This document shows positions 51,401 to 58,542 of a stretch of 64,000 bases of DNA, in pieces. A program made the position numbers and the translations under genes. A model generated the notes under the pieces. That model saw only the letters and a list, made by a program, of their open reading frames with translations. It had not been told where the DNA came from and did not search any database. Location: NCBI RefSeq assembly GCF_026341275.1, contig NZ_JAIFZO010000002.1, positions 6,602,118 to 6,666,117 of the forward strand, written 5' to 3'. Origin of the DNA: Streptomyces ortus. Its GTDB lineage: Bacteria > Actinomycetota > Actinomycetes > Streptomycetales > Streptomycetaceae. Position 1 is the first letter of the stretch. Every line of letters starts with the position of its first letter.

Positions 51401-52072
51401 GGCACCGGCGCCCGGCTCGCGGTCAACGGGCACGACGTCCTGCGCCTGGCCAAGAGCCGGAACAGTGTGGCGGTCTCCCTCTCGGGCGGCGTCAACAAGG
51501 TGACGGTGACCGGAGCTTCGTCCACCACCCTCGTCGACCGCCTCACGGTCACCGCGACGCAGGGCGCGCTCCCGGTACGCACGTACGAGGCCCAGGACGC
51601 CGAACTCGCGGGCTCGGCCTCGCTGGCCCCGCTCTCCACGGCCACGGGCGGAACAGCGATCACCGGCATCGGGGGCGACCCGGGCAACGCCAACACCGCG
51701 ACGTTCACCGTCACCGCGGACCGGGCCGGCCTGTACGCGCTACGCGTCCGCTACTCCAACCCCGAGCAGTCGGAGGCCACCCACTACAACCCGGACCCGC
51801 TCGCCCGCCATGCCGACATCAGCGTCAACGGCGGCGAGACACGGCGTGTGGGCTTCCCGCACAGCTTCCACCAGAACAACTTCTGGGAACTGACCGTCCC
51901 GGTCCGCCTCAAGAAGGGGCAGAACACGCTCGCCTTCCGCTCCGAGGAACTGCCGAACTTCGACGGCACCACCTACGCCTCGGACACCTTCCCCGGGATC
52001 CTGCTGCGCTCCCGCTCCGCACCGCTGATCGACCGGATCACCATGGCGCCGTACGCGCGGGAGGTGCGATGA
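48422..52072 (+). CDS. Secreted multidomain glycosidase: LamG, Ig-like, GH-A clan catalytic domain, two CBM-like modules
   Basis: A 1216-residue exported enzyme. ATG 48422 follows GAGGA by eight bases. Signal peptide with AHA cleavage near residue 35. In order: a concanavalin/LamG domain (~40-240, ITDSSGNDLTATLVNG), an Ig-like Big_4-type linker (~255-340), and a TIM-barrel-like catalytic region (~345-750) with IVFVPFNEPEGNMFG, whose Asn-Glu-Pro fits the acid/base of clan GH-A (GH39-like), and VNINEYAFNYH supplying a likely nucleophile Glu. CBM6/35-type modules follow at ~775-930 (YEAEDAAHTGSGYSKNGPEG) and ~1055-1215 (YEAQDAELAG). It probably releases the oligosaccharide imported by the divergent operon. 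Confidence 0.85.
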   Translation: MPSPDRFARRRAPAALALTLGVGLLAAPAGPAHAAEAPAPIAHYTFDQEDLASGRITDSSGNDLTATLVNGSTARSVDGTGTGKALALPGGAPTSNGAYVRLPREVLGAASDLTVSARVKSSGDKASWQRIFDLGTDNTKYLFATPYSGDGLLRTAATAGAGSAETQIDGYAMLPADEWRTVTVTLDSSANRLTTYLDGVAVSSASTGIKASDLLDSSATAAGYIGKSFWPDPLLKGAVDDFTVWHHPLGAEQVARLVGDVPTLRQLSRTSFDVRTTSGTTPSLPAAARSSFSDGYDRDTPITWDSVPSEKYARPGTFTVAGTAAGRTVRATVTVVREGQLTVDLGSDTGAFHGGASGTLYGVYGPDVPTNNLMEGMGLRTVSTKAQDGPQHPGADALDVVKPLADSTDGDVYIYMTDIHRGFPYEWPGDTPAQKLKLYEQKLADQVDQVLKLPREYQDNIVFVPFNEPEGNMFGTGQWSYNKVSWLDDPDDFFAAWDSAYKLIKGKMPDARTAGPNTSVLFDQVKGFLTHALAAGTLPEVVTWHELSHPEAVRESVATYRTWEKDLFKGTSREGTRLPVNINEYAFNYHTSVPGQMIQWVSAIEESKVDADIAYWNIDGNLSDSAVQSNRGNGQWWLLNSYASMSGHTVKVTPPLPGENYTMQGVATLDERKKQARLIFGGSTGKGHITFDNVPKKVFGKQVHAWVREIGWSGQIGDSSGPELLTETDLKVGDDGTVVVGFGDGLPALKESSAYEIVLSPAGKAKSTQSPPARWQGSYEAEDAAHTGSGYSKNGPEGSPRDVSKFYTSGGYDVGGLRTGSDVTLDFTVDVPEDGAYDLSVFANSLNTFDEVKEQGPTNVFLRVDGDADSEQELHLPLGYKWVVWDHTDTKVQLTAGKHILTLAAKSADGKRATKGDAIVDRLTLSLPEDSAGTQVYEGELAWLNDGARPVYDLPEPAATGSGAARLAKGQTATFWIYSPADREATLKVDTLKGTGARLAVNGHDVLRLAKSRNSVAVSLSGGVNKVTVTGASSTTLVDRLTVTATQGALPVRTYEAQDAELAGSASLAPLSTATGGTAITGIGGDPGNANTATFTVTADRAGLYALRVRYSNPEQSEATHYNPDPLARHADISVNGGETRRVGFPHSFHQNNFWELTVPVRLKKGQNTLAFRSEELPNFDGTTYASDTFPGILLRSRSAPLIDRITMAPYAREVR

Positions 52073-52083
52073 GGTAGTCCCCG

Positions 52084-52112
52084 CCGCCGGCAACCGCGGC
52101 GCCCGCCGGCGG
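52084..52112. terminator. Candidate terminator hairpin after the secreted glycosidase
   Basis: CCGCCGGC (52084-52091) pairs with GCCGGCGG (52105-52112) around a 13-base loop, starting 12 bp after the stop codon. There is no U-run. Confidence 0.5.
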
Positions 52113-52189
52113 CTCGGCGTTCTGAGCCACCGGCGGTCGGGGAGAGCAGGGGCGCTGCCGCGAAGGCCGTCGCTTGCGGCGGAGCCCGC

Positions 52190-52282
52190 GCTTTCACAGG
52201 CAGGTCCGGGCGAACCGGCCCAGCGAGGCGCTGAGCCCGCCGCGATCACTCCGAGGACGAGGTTGCGCACGTCGTCATTCAT
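52190..52282 (-). pseudogene. Frameshifted N-terminal remnant of a small Streptomyces membrane protein
   Basis: Minus-strand ATG 52282 opens MNDDVRNLVLGVIAAG, which matches the start of a conserved Streptomyces membrane protein as I recall it. It then continues in another frame as LSASLGRFARTCL followed by TGA, where relatives have a Trp before Lys-Arg. Roughly the first 30 codons survive. The rest of the 52073-52386 gap holds the terminator hairpin and the ggt promoter. Confidence 0.5.
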
Positions 52283-52386
52283 GGGCGCGCATGCTAGCGG
52301 GCGAGCGCATCCGTGTTCGAGAGGCACCTGACGCGGCCATGCTGAGGAAGTTACGCTGCGCGGGGAAACGCTGACTGGAGGTACTG

Positions 52387-54198
52387 ATGGGGCGCTCGGT
52401 CGCGCGGAGACTTGCTGTGCTGGCGGTGTCGGCCGCTGTGGTGTCGGTGGGGGCTGCACCGCCCTCCCCGGGGACCGCCGGGGGCGGCTCGGGCCGGGCG
52501 GAGAAGGCGCCGGTCGCCGTCGGGTACGGCGGGGCCGTCGCGAGCGTCGACGCGGACGCCTCGGCCGCCGGTGTGGAGATCCTCCGCAAGGGCGGCAACG
52601 CGGTGGACGCGGCCGTCGCCACGGCGGCGGCCCTCGGCGTCACCGAGCCGTACTCGTCGGGCATCGGCGGAGGCGGCTATTTCGTCTACTACGACGCCAA
52701 GTCCCGTACGGTGCACACGATCGACGGGCGGGAGACCGCACCCCGGAGCGCCGACGCGGGGCTATTCCTGGAGAACGGCCAGCCGATCCCGTTCGCCGAC
52801 GCGGTGACCAGCGGCCTGGGTGTGGGCACGCCCGGCACACCGGCCACCTGGCAGACGGCACTGGACAGTTGGGGCAGCAAGCGGCTCGGGCCGCTGCTGG
52901 AGCCCGCGGAGCGGCTGGCGCGGGACGGGTTCACCGTCGACGCCACGTTCCGCTCGCAGACCGAGTCCAACGAGGCGCGGTTCAGGAACTTCCCCGACAC
53001 GGCCGGCCTGTTCCTGCCGGGCGGCTCGCTGCCGGTGGTCGGCTCCACGTTCAAGAACCCCGATCTGGCCCGTACGTACCGGGAGTTGGGCCGCAAGGGG
53101 GTGAGCGCCCTGTACCGCGGCGAACTGGCCGAGGACATCGTCGACACGGTCAACGAACCGCCGGTGGACCCCGCTTCGGGTTACCACGCCCGCCCGGGCG
53201 ACCTGACGGCGAAGGACCTGGCGACGTACCGGGCGAAGCGGCAGGCGCCCACGAAGACCTCGTACCGCGGTCTGGGTGTCTACTCCATCGCGCCCTCCTC
53301 CTCCGGTGGCACCACGGTCGGCGAGGCGCTCAACATCCTGGAGAACACCGACCTTTCGAAGGCCTCGGACGTCCAGTACCTGCACCGGTACATCGAGGCG
53401 AGCCGGATCGCCTTCGCGGACCGGGGCCGCTGGGTGGGCGACCCCGCCTTCGAGGACGTACCGACGAAGGAACTGCTGTCGCAGAGGTTCGCCGACTCGC
53501 GCGAGTGCCTGATCAAGGACGACGCGGTGCTCACCAGCCCGCTCGCGCCGGGCGACCCGCGCGACCCGGCGGCGTGCGCGACCGGGGGCAAGGCCGCGCC
53601 GACGACGTACGAGGGGGAGAACACCACCCATCTGACGGCGGCCGACAAGTGGGGCAACGTCGTCGCCTACACGCTCACCATCGAGCAGACCGGCGGCAGC
53701 GGCATCACCGTCCCGGGACGCGGCTTCCTCCTCAACAACGAGCTGACCGACTTCTCCTTCGCCCCGGCGAGCCCGGCCGTGCACGACCCGAACCTGCCCG
53801 GGCCCGGCAAGCGTCCGCGCTCGTCGATCTCGCCGACGATCGTGCTCGACCGCCACGCGAAGCCGGTCGTGGCGCTGGGCTCGCCCGGTGGCGCGACCAT
53901 CGTCACGACCGTGCTGCAGACCCTGACGGGCTTCCTCGACCGGGGCCTGCCGCTCGTCGACGCGATCGCCGCCCCGCGGGCCAGCCAGCGCAACCAGACG
54001 ACCACCGAGCTCGAACCGGGCCTGTGGAACAGCCCGTTGAGGACCCAGCTGGAAGGCATCGGACACGGGTTCCGCCAGAACCCGGAGATCGGCGCGGCGA
54101 CGGGCGTGCAACGCCTGCCGAACGGCAAGTGGCTGGCAGCCGCGGAGACCGTACGCAGGGGTGGCGGCTCGGCGATGGTGGTGCGGCCGACGCCGTAG
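52387..54198 (+). CDS. ggt: Gamma-glutamyltransferase, secreted
   Basis: A 603-residue exported Ntn-hydrolase with GGAGG seven bases before ATG 52387. Signal peptide ~1-25. The large-subunit part contains GYGGAVASVDADASAAGVEIL, GGNAVDAAVATAAALGVTEP and GIGGGGYFVYY. Autoprocessing should occur before Thr413 in GENTTHLTAADKWGNVVAYT, leaving a small subunit of ~190 residues with FLLNNELTDFSF and SSISPTIV. It hydrolyses or transfers the gamma-glutamyl group of glutathione and similar peptides outside the membrane. Length and motifs are normal. It appears monocistronic. Confidence 0.95.
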   Translation: MGRSVARRLAVLAVSAAVVSVGAAPPSPGTAGGGSGRAEKAPVAVGYGGAVASVDADASAAGVEILRKGGNAVDAAVATAAALGVTEPYSSGIGGGGYFVYYDAKSRTVHTIDGRETAPRSADAGLFLENGQPIPFADAVTSGLGVGTPGTPATWQTALDSWGSKRLGPLLEPAERLARDGFTVDATFRSQTESNEARFRNFPDTAGLFLPGGSLPVVGSTFKNPDLARTYRELGRKGVSALYRGELAEDIVDTVNEPPVDPASGYHARPGDLTAKDLATYRAKRQAPTKTSYRGLGVYSIAPSSSGGTTVGEALNILENTDLSKASDVQYLHRYIEASRIAFADRGRWVGDPAFEDVPTKELLSQRFADSRECLIKDDAVLTSPLAPGDPRDPAACATGGKAAPTTYEGENTTHLTAADKWGNVVAYTLTIEQTGGSGITVPGRGFLLNNELTDFSFAPASPAVHDPNLPGPGKRPRSSISPTIVLDRHAKPVVALGSPGGATIVTTVLQTLTGFLDRGLPLVDAIAAPRASQRNQTTTELEPGLWNSPLRTQLEGIGHGFRQNPEIGAATGVQRLPNGKWLAAAETVRRGGGSAMVVRPTP

Positions 54199-54340
54199 AG
54201 GCCGTCTCCGCTTCCCGCCCACGTTCCAGGACGGTGACCGCACTCCACGCCCGGGTCGAAAACTCGTCGTAGCGCATCCGTAACACGCGTGGTGTTTTCT
54301 GCCATATTGGAGAACTCCGGTCCGGCGTGGGGTGAACGCA

Positions 54341-56026
54341 ATGTCAGTGGAACAACTCCCGGATCAGGTAAGGGAGTTCGCGCAGTACTTCACCGGCCTG
54401 CTGTCCCGGCTCGACCAGGGCGGCGGCTGGTGCGGGGTGTTCTGGCAGCGCGACCCCGACGGGATGCGGGCCTGCCTGGAAGGCTGGGAAGTCCCGCCCT
54501 GGGACGTCGTGGAGGCCGTCCTCCAGGATCTGGGCGCCGAGTACGGTGACCGGGCCGCGGCTCACGAGACCGGGCGGGCCAGGGAGTTGCACGCCGCCTC
54601 CCTCACCGCGTACGACGCGCGGCCCGGCGGTCGTGACGCTCTCGGCGACCGGCTCGACGTCATGCTGCGCGAACAGCGCTACGCCGCCGAACGGATCTCG
54701 GAGCTGGGGCGTTCGCTGCCCGCCGCCACCGCCCCGGAGGAGAGCGACTCCCTGCGCCTCGATCTCGCCTGGGCCCGCGACGACCACGACCGCGCGACCG
54801 CCCGGTGCGCCGAGCTCCGCGCCCGCATCGACGCGTGGGACCGGCGGGCGATGGACACCCATGTGCGAACCGGGAGCGACGGCCGTGGCCCCGTCCGAAC
54901 GGCCGCCCGGGCAGCCGGCCCGGGCCCGGGCGTGCAGCGTCCGGCGCCGGACGAGGACGACTGGCCCGGCCTCTGGCGCGACGCCTCCGCGGACCGGGCC
55001 GCACGCCGGGAAGCGGCGGCCCGGACCGCCACCCACGCGGGTGCCGCCCAGGGAGCACGGGCACCACGTCCCGAAGCACGCGACGCACCTGAAACGCCCG
55101 AAGTGCGCGAGTCCGCGTCCGCGGCATCCGACGCACCACTCGACGCGCCCGACGCCCACGGGGTGCACGGCGCATACGAAGCTCACGAGGGGTCCGGTGC
55201 CGCCGAGCACCCCGCCCCCGCCGCCGAAGTATCCACCCCTCCCGGAGCCCCCGCGTCCAAGCAGCGCTCCAAGCGACGCATCCGGGGCGGCGCCCGCGGC
55301 GGCGCCCGCTTCGCGGGCATGCCGGACGCGCACCCGGACACGGCCGCGAACACCGGCCCAGGTACCGGCCCAGGTACTGGTACCGGATCAGGCGCGGGTG
55401 CGGCAGCGGACGCGACCAGCCCCCGCGGCGCCCGGTTCGCGGGAGGTGCCGAGGCGGGCGGCGGGCAGCGGGCGCCGCGCCGCGAGGCGCTGGACGACGA
55501 GGCGCGGCGGATCACCGTGGAGACCGTCGCGACGCTGGTCCGGCTGCGCGGCGAGGGCCGTACCGGCGAGGCGCACGCCGTGCTGGTCGAGGCCGCCCAC
55601 TGGCCCGCGGCCCGTTTCCCGCTCCTGGCCGCCGAACTGCACCGTGCCGGCCTCGACGCCGACTGGGCCTCCCTCCTCTGGGAGGCGGTCTCGCTGCCCG
55701 CCGACCGGCTGGTGGCGGCGGCCGACGCGCTGGTGGCGGCCGGACGCACCGCGGACGGCCGGCAGATGCTGCGGCAGGGCGTCGCACGCCCCGCCCCGGA
55801 GATAGGCGAGGCGGTCCTGGGCCTCGTCGCGGAGGGCCGGCACCGCGAGGTCCGCGCCCTGCTGGACGCGTACGTCCGCGTGCGCACTCCGGAGGAGGCC
55901 TCCCGCAGCATCGACGCCGACCCGGTGCTCCTCGCCCCGCTCCTCCTGGAGGCGGCCCGTGACGTCTCGGAGCAGCGCTACTGGGATCTGATCCACGCCC
56001 TGCGGGTGGCGGGCTACACGGCGTGA
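54341..56026 (+). CDS. Large low-complexity protein of unknown function
   Basis: A 561-residue cytosolic protein from ATG 54341 (GGGGTG six bases upstream; GTG 54332 is in frame). Residues ~1-165 are structured and helical (VREFAQYFTGLLSRLDQGGGWCGVFWQRDP, then coiled-coil-like Glu/Arg/Ala helices). Residues ~170-375 are Ala/Pro/Gly-rich and probably disordered, with (GPGT)n and RGGARGGARFAG repeats. Residues ~385-561 form a helical repeat-like C-terminus (RLRGEGRTGEAHAVLVEAAHWPAARFPLLA). I do not recognise a family with known function. It stands alone on the plus strand. Confidence 0.8.
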   Translation: MSVEQLPDQVREFAQYFTGLLSRLDQGGGWCGVFWQRDPDGMRACLEGWEVPPWDVVEAVLQDLGAEYGDRAAAHETGRARELHAASLTAYDARPGGRDALGDRLDVMLREQRYAAERISELGRSLPAATAPEESDSLRLDLAWARDDHDRATARCAELRARIDAWDRRAMDTHVRTGSDGRGPVRTAARAAGPGPGVQRPAPDEDDWPGLWRDASADRAARREAAARTATHAGAAQGARAPRPEARDAPETPEVRESASAASDAPLDAPDAHGVHGAYEAHEGSGAAEHPAPAAEVSTPPGAPASKQRSKRRIRGGARGGARFAGMPDAHPDTAANTGPGTGPGTGTGSGAGAAADATSPRGARFAGGAEAGGGQRAPRREALDDEARRITVETVATLVRLRGEGRTGEAHAVLVEAAHWPAARFPLLAAELHRAGLDADWASLLWEAVSLPADRLVAAADALVAAGRTADGRQMLRQGVARPAPEIGEAVLGLVAEGRHREVRALLDAYVRVRTPEEASRSIDADPVLLAPLLLEAARDVSEQRYWDLIHALRVAGYTA

Positions 56027-56133
56027 GGCCCACGGCTCAGCCCCGCTCACCCACAGGGGTGTGAAACGTGATCGACTCCGCCGGTTAACGACGATGGTCT
56101 TGCCCAGGGCAGCGCCGAGGCTTACTTTCAGGG

Positions 56134-56162
56134 CTCTACGCCCAGTGTCTACGGGCGTAGAG
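56134..56162. promoter_or_regulatory. Perfect 10-bp inverted repeat upstream of the pyrimidine cluster
   Basis: CTCTACGCCC (56134-56143) and GGGCGTAGAG (56153-56162) are perfectly complementary around a 9-base centre that itself contains CTAC. It ends 31 bp before the first amidohydrolase start. It could be an operator for a dimeric regulator or a leader hairpin. The same sequence is not found before the second amidohydrolase. Confidence 0.55.
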
Positions 56163-56193
56163 GCTCTCTGACGTCACGTCGAAGGAGCAGCTC

Positions 56194-57036
56194 ATGGCCC
56201 ACGTCGTACGCGCCGCTCTGGTCCAGGCCACCTGGACGGGCGACACCGCATCCATGGTCGCCAAGCACGAGGAGCACGCCCGCGAGGCGGCCCGCCGGGG
56301 CGCGCGGATCATCGGCTTCCAGGAAGTCTTCAACGCCCCCTACTTCTGCCAGGTCCAGGAGCCCGAGCACTACCGCTGGGCGGAACCCGTACCGGACGGA
56401 CCCACCGTCACCCGGATGCGGGAACTCGCCCGCGAGACCGGCATGGTCGTCGTGGTCCCGGTCTTCGAGGTCGAACAGTCCGGCTTCTACTTCAACACCG
56501 CCGCGGTCATCGACGCCGACGGCTCGTACCTCGGCAAGTACCGCAAGCACCACATTCCGCAGGTCAAGGGCTTCTGGGAGAAGTACTACTTCAAGCCGGG
56601 CAACCTCGGCTGGCCCGTCTTCGACACCGCGGTCGGCAAGGTCGGCGTGTACATCTGCTACGACCGACACTTCCCGGAGGGCTGGCGTCAGCTCGGCCTG
56701 AACGGCGCCCAGCTCGTCTACAACCCGTCGGCGACCTCCCGGGGCCTGTCCGCCCACCTGTGGCAGCTGGAGCAGCCGGCCGCCGCCGTCGCCAACGAGT
56801 ACTTCGTCGCCGCGATCAACCGGGTCGGCCAGGAGGAGTACGGCGACAACGACTTCTACGGAACGTCGTACTTCGTCGACCCGCGCGGCCAGTTCGTCGG
56901 TGAGCCCGCGAGCGACAAGAGCGAGGAACTCGTCGTCCGCGACCTGGATCTGGACCTGATCGAGGAGGTCCGGCAGCAGTGGGCGTTCTACCGGGACCGC
57001 CGCCCCGACGCGTACGAAGGACTGGTGCAGCCGTGA
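56194..57036 (+). CDS. Beta-ureidopropionase-type carbon-nitrogen hydrolase, copy 1
   Basis: A 280-residue cytosolic nitrilase-superfamily amidohydrolase. The catalytic triad is visible: Glu44 in GFQEVFNAPYF, Lys118 in KYRKHHIPQ and Cys155 in VGVYICYDRHFPEGWR. The sequence fits the N-carbamoyl-beta-alanine amidase branch, the last step of reductive pyrimidine breakdown (releasing beta-alanine, CO2 and ammonia). AGGAG lies upstream of ATG 56194, as does the inverted repeat at 56134. The stop overlaps the aminotransferase start (GTGA). A paralogue of identical length lies at 60279. Confidence 0.9.
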   Translation: MAHVVRAALVQATWTGDTASMVAKHEEHAREAARRGARIIGFQEVFNAPYFCQVQEPEHYRWAEPVPDGPTVTRMRELARETGMVVVVPVFEVEQSGFYFNTAAVIDADGSYLGKYRKHHIPQVKGFWEKYYFKPGNLGWPVFDTAVGKVGVYICYDRHFPEGWRQLGLNGAQLVYNPSATSRGLSAHLWQLEQPAAAVANEYFVAAINRVGQEEYGDNDFYGTSYFVDPRGQFVGEPASDKSEELVVRDLDLDLIEEVRQQWAFYRDRRPDAYEGLVQP

Positions 57037-58322
57037 CCGAGGACCTGCTGGGCCGTCACCGGGCCGTCCTGCCCGACTGGCTCGCCCTCTACTACGCGAA
57101 CCCGCTGGAGCTCACCCACGGCGAGGGCCGTCACGTCTGGGACGCCGGGGGCACCAAGTACCTCGACTTCTTCGGCGGCATCCTCACCACGATGACCGCG
57201 CACGCCCTGCCCGAGGTCACCAAGGCCGTCAGCGAGCAGGCGGGCCGGATCAACCACTCCTCGACGCTCTACCTCAACCGGCCGATGGTCGACCTGGCCG
57301 AGCGGATCGCCCAGCTGTCCGGCATCCCGGACGCGCGCGTCTTCTTCACGACCTCGGGCACCGAGGCCAACGACACCGCGCTGCTCCTGGCCACCGCGTA
57401 CCGCGGCGGCAACCAGATCCTGGCGATGCGCAACAGCTACCACGGGCGTTCGTTCAGCGCGGTCGGCATCACCGGCAACAAGAGCTGGTCACCCACCAGC
57501 CTGTCCCCCCTCCAGACGCTGTACGTGCACGGCGGCGTCCGCACCCGCGGCCCGTACGCCGATCTGGACGACGCCGCTTTCATCGCGGCCTGCGTCGCCG
57601 ACCTGGAGGACCTGCTCGGGCATGTGCGCGCGCCCGCGGCCCTGATCGCCGAACCCGTCCAGGGCGTCGGCGGCTTCACCTCACCCCCGGACGGCCTGTA
57701 CGCGGCGTTCCGTGAGGTCCTCGCCGCGCGCGGCATCCTGTGGATCGCCGACGAGGTGCAGACCGGCTGGGGCCGGACCGGGGACAACTTCTGGGGCTGG
57801 CAGGCCCACGGGCAGCACGGCCCGCCCGACATCCTCACCTTCGCCAAGGGCATCGGCAACGGCATGTCCATCGGCGGGGTCGTCGCCCGCGCCGAGATCA
57901 TGAACTGCCTCGACGCCAACTCCATCTCCACCTTCGGCGGCACCCAGGTCACCATGGCCGCGGGCCTCGCCAACCTCACGTACCTCCTGGAGCACGACCT
58001 CCAGGGCAACGCCCGCAGGGTCGGCGGACTGCTCATCGAGCGGCTGCGGGCCGTCGCCGCACAGCTCCCGGGCGTCCGCGAGGTCCGGGGCCGCGGGCTC
58101 ATGATCGGCGTGGAACTGGTCAAGCCCGGTACCGACGAGGCCGATCCGGACGCGGCGGCGGCCGTGCTCGAAGCGGCCCGCGAGGAGGGCCTGCTGATCG
58201 GCAAGGGCGGCGGTCACAGCACCAGCGTCCTGCGGATCGCCCCGCCCCTGTCCCTCACCGTCGCGGAGGCCGAGGAGGGTGCCGCGATGCTGGAGCGCGC
58301 CCTGCGGGCCGGCCGGCCCTGA
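57033..58322 (+). CDS. Class III (PLP) aminotransferase, beta-alanine/AGXT2-like
   Basis: A 429-residue cytosolic enzyme from GTG 57033, which overlaps the preceding stop. Landmarks: FTTSGTEANDTALLLATAY (cofactor phosphate loop), NSYHGRSFSAVG, IADEVQTGWGRTG with the Asp that binds the pyridine nitrogen, the Schiff-base Lys in ILTFAKGIGNGMSIGG, and STFGGTQVTMAAGLA. AGXT2-like enzymes transaminate beta-alanine or 3-aminoisobutyrate to the semialdehyde, the expected next step after ureidopropionase. Co-translation with the amidohydrolase supports this. Confidence 0.9.
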   Translation: MTEDLLGRHRAVLPDWLALYYANPLELTHGEGRHVWDAGGTKYLDFFGGILTTMTAHALPEVTKAVSEQAGRINHSSTLYLNRPMVDLAERIAQLSGIPDARVFFTTSGTEANDTALLLATAYRGGNQILAMRNSYHGRSFSAVGITGNKSWSPTSLSPLQTLYVHGGVRTRGPYADLDDAAFIAACVADLEDLLGHVRAPAALIAEPVQGVGGFTSPPDGLYAAFREVLAARGILWIADEVQTGWGRTGDNFWGWQAHGQHGPPDILTFAKGIGNGMSIGGVVARAEIMNCLDANSISTFGGTQVTMAAGLANLTYLLEHDLQGNARRVGGLLIERLRAVAAQLPGVREVRGRGLMIGVELVKPGTDEADPDAAAAVLEAAREEGLLIGKGGGHSTSVLRIAPPLSLTVAEAEEGAAMLERALRAGRP

Positions 58323-58337
58323 GCCGCTGTCAGCCCC

Positions 58338-58500
58338 GGCCGGCTCCGGCACCGGCTCCGGCACCGGCTCCGGCTTCGGCTCCGGCTTCGGCACCGGCTT
58401 CGGCACCGGCTTCGGCACCGGCTTCGGCACCGGCTTCGGCACCAGCCTCGGCGCCGGCGCCGGCGTCGGCTTCGGCACCGGCCTCGGCTCCGGCGCCGGC
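58338..58500. repeat. GGC-triplet-rich tandem repeat with five perfect GGCTTCGGCACC units
   Basis: Between the aminotransferase and PucR genes lies ~160 bp of CTCCGGCACCGG-like repeats. Five perfect 12-bp units GGCTTCGGCACC occupy 58384-58443, with degenerate hexamers on both sides. Open frames through it give only Gly-Thr-Phe or Ala-Glu repeats, so it is considered non-coding. It lies ~40 bp before the PucR start and may form strong secondary structure. Confidence 0.88.
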
Positions 58501-58542
58501 TTCGAGGATTGTCCGGCACCGCGAGATTGAAGGTTCGCCCTG

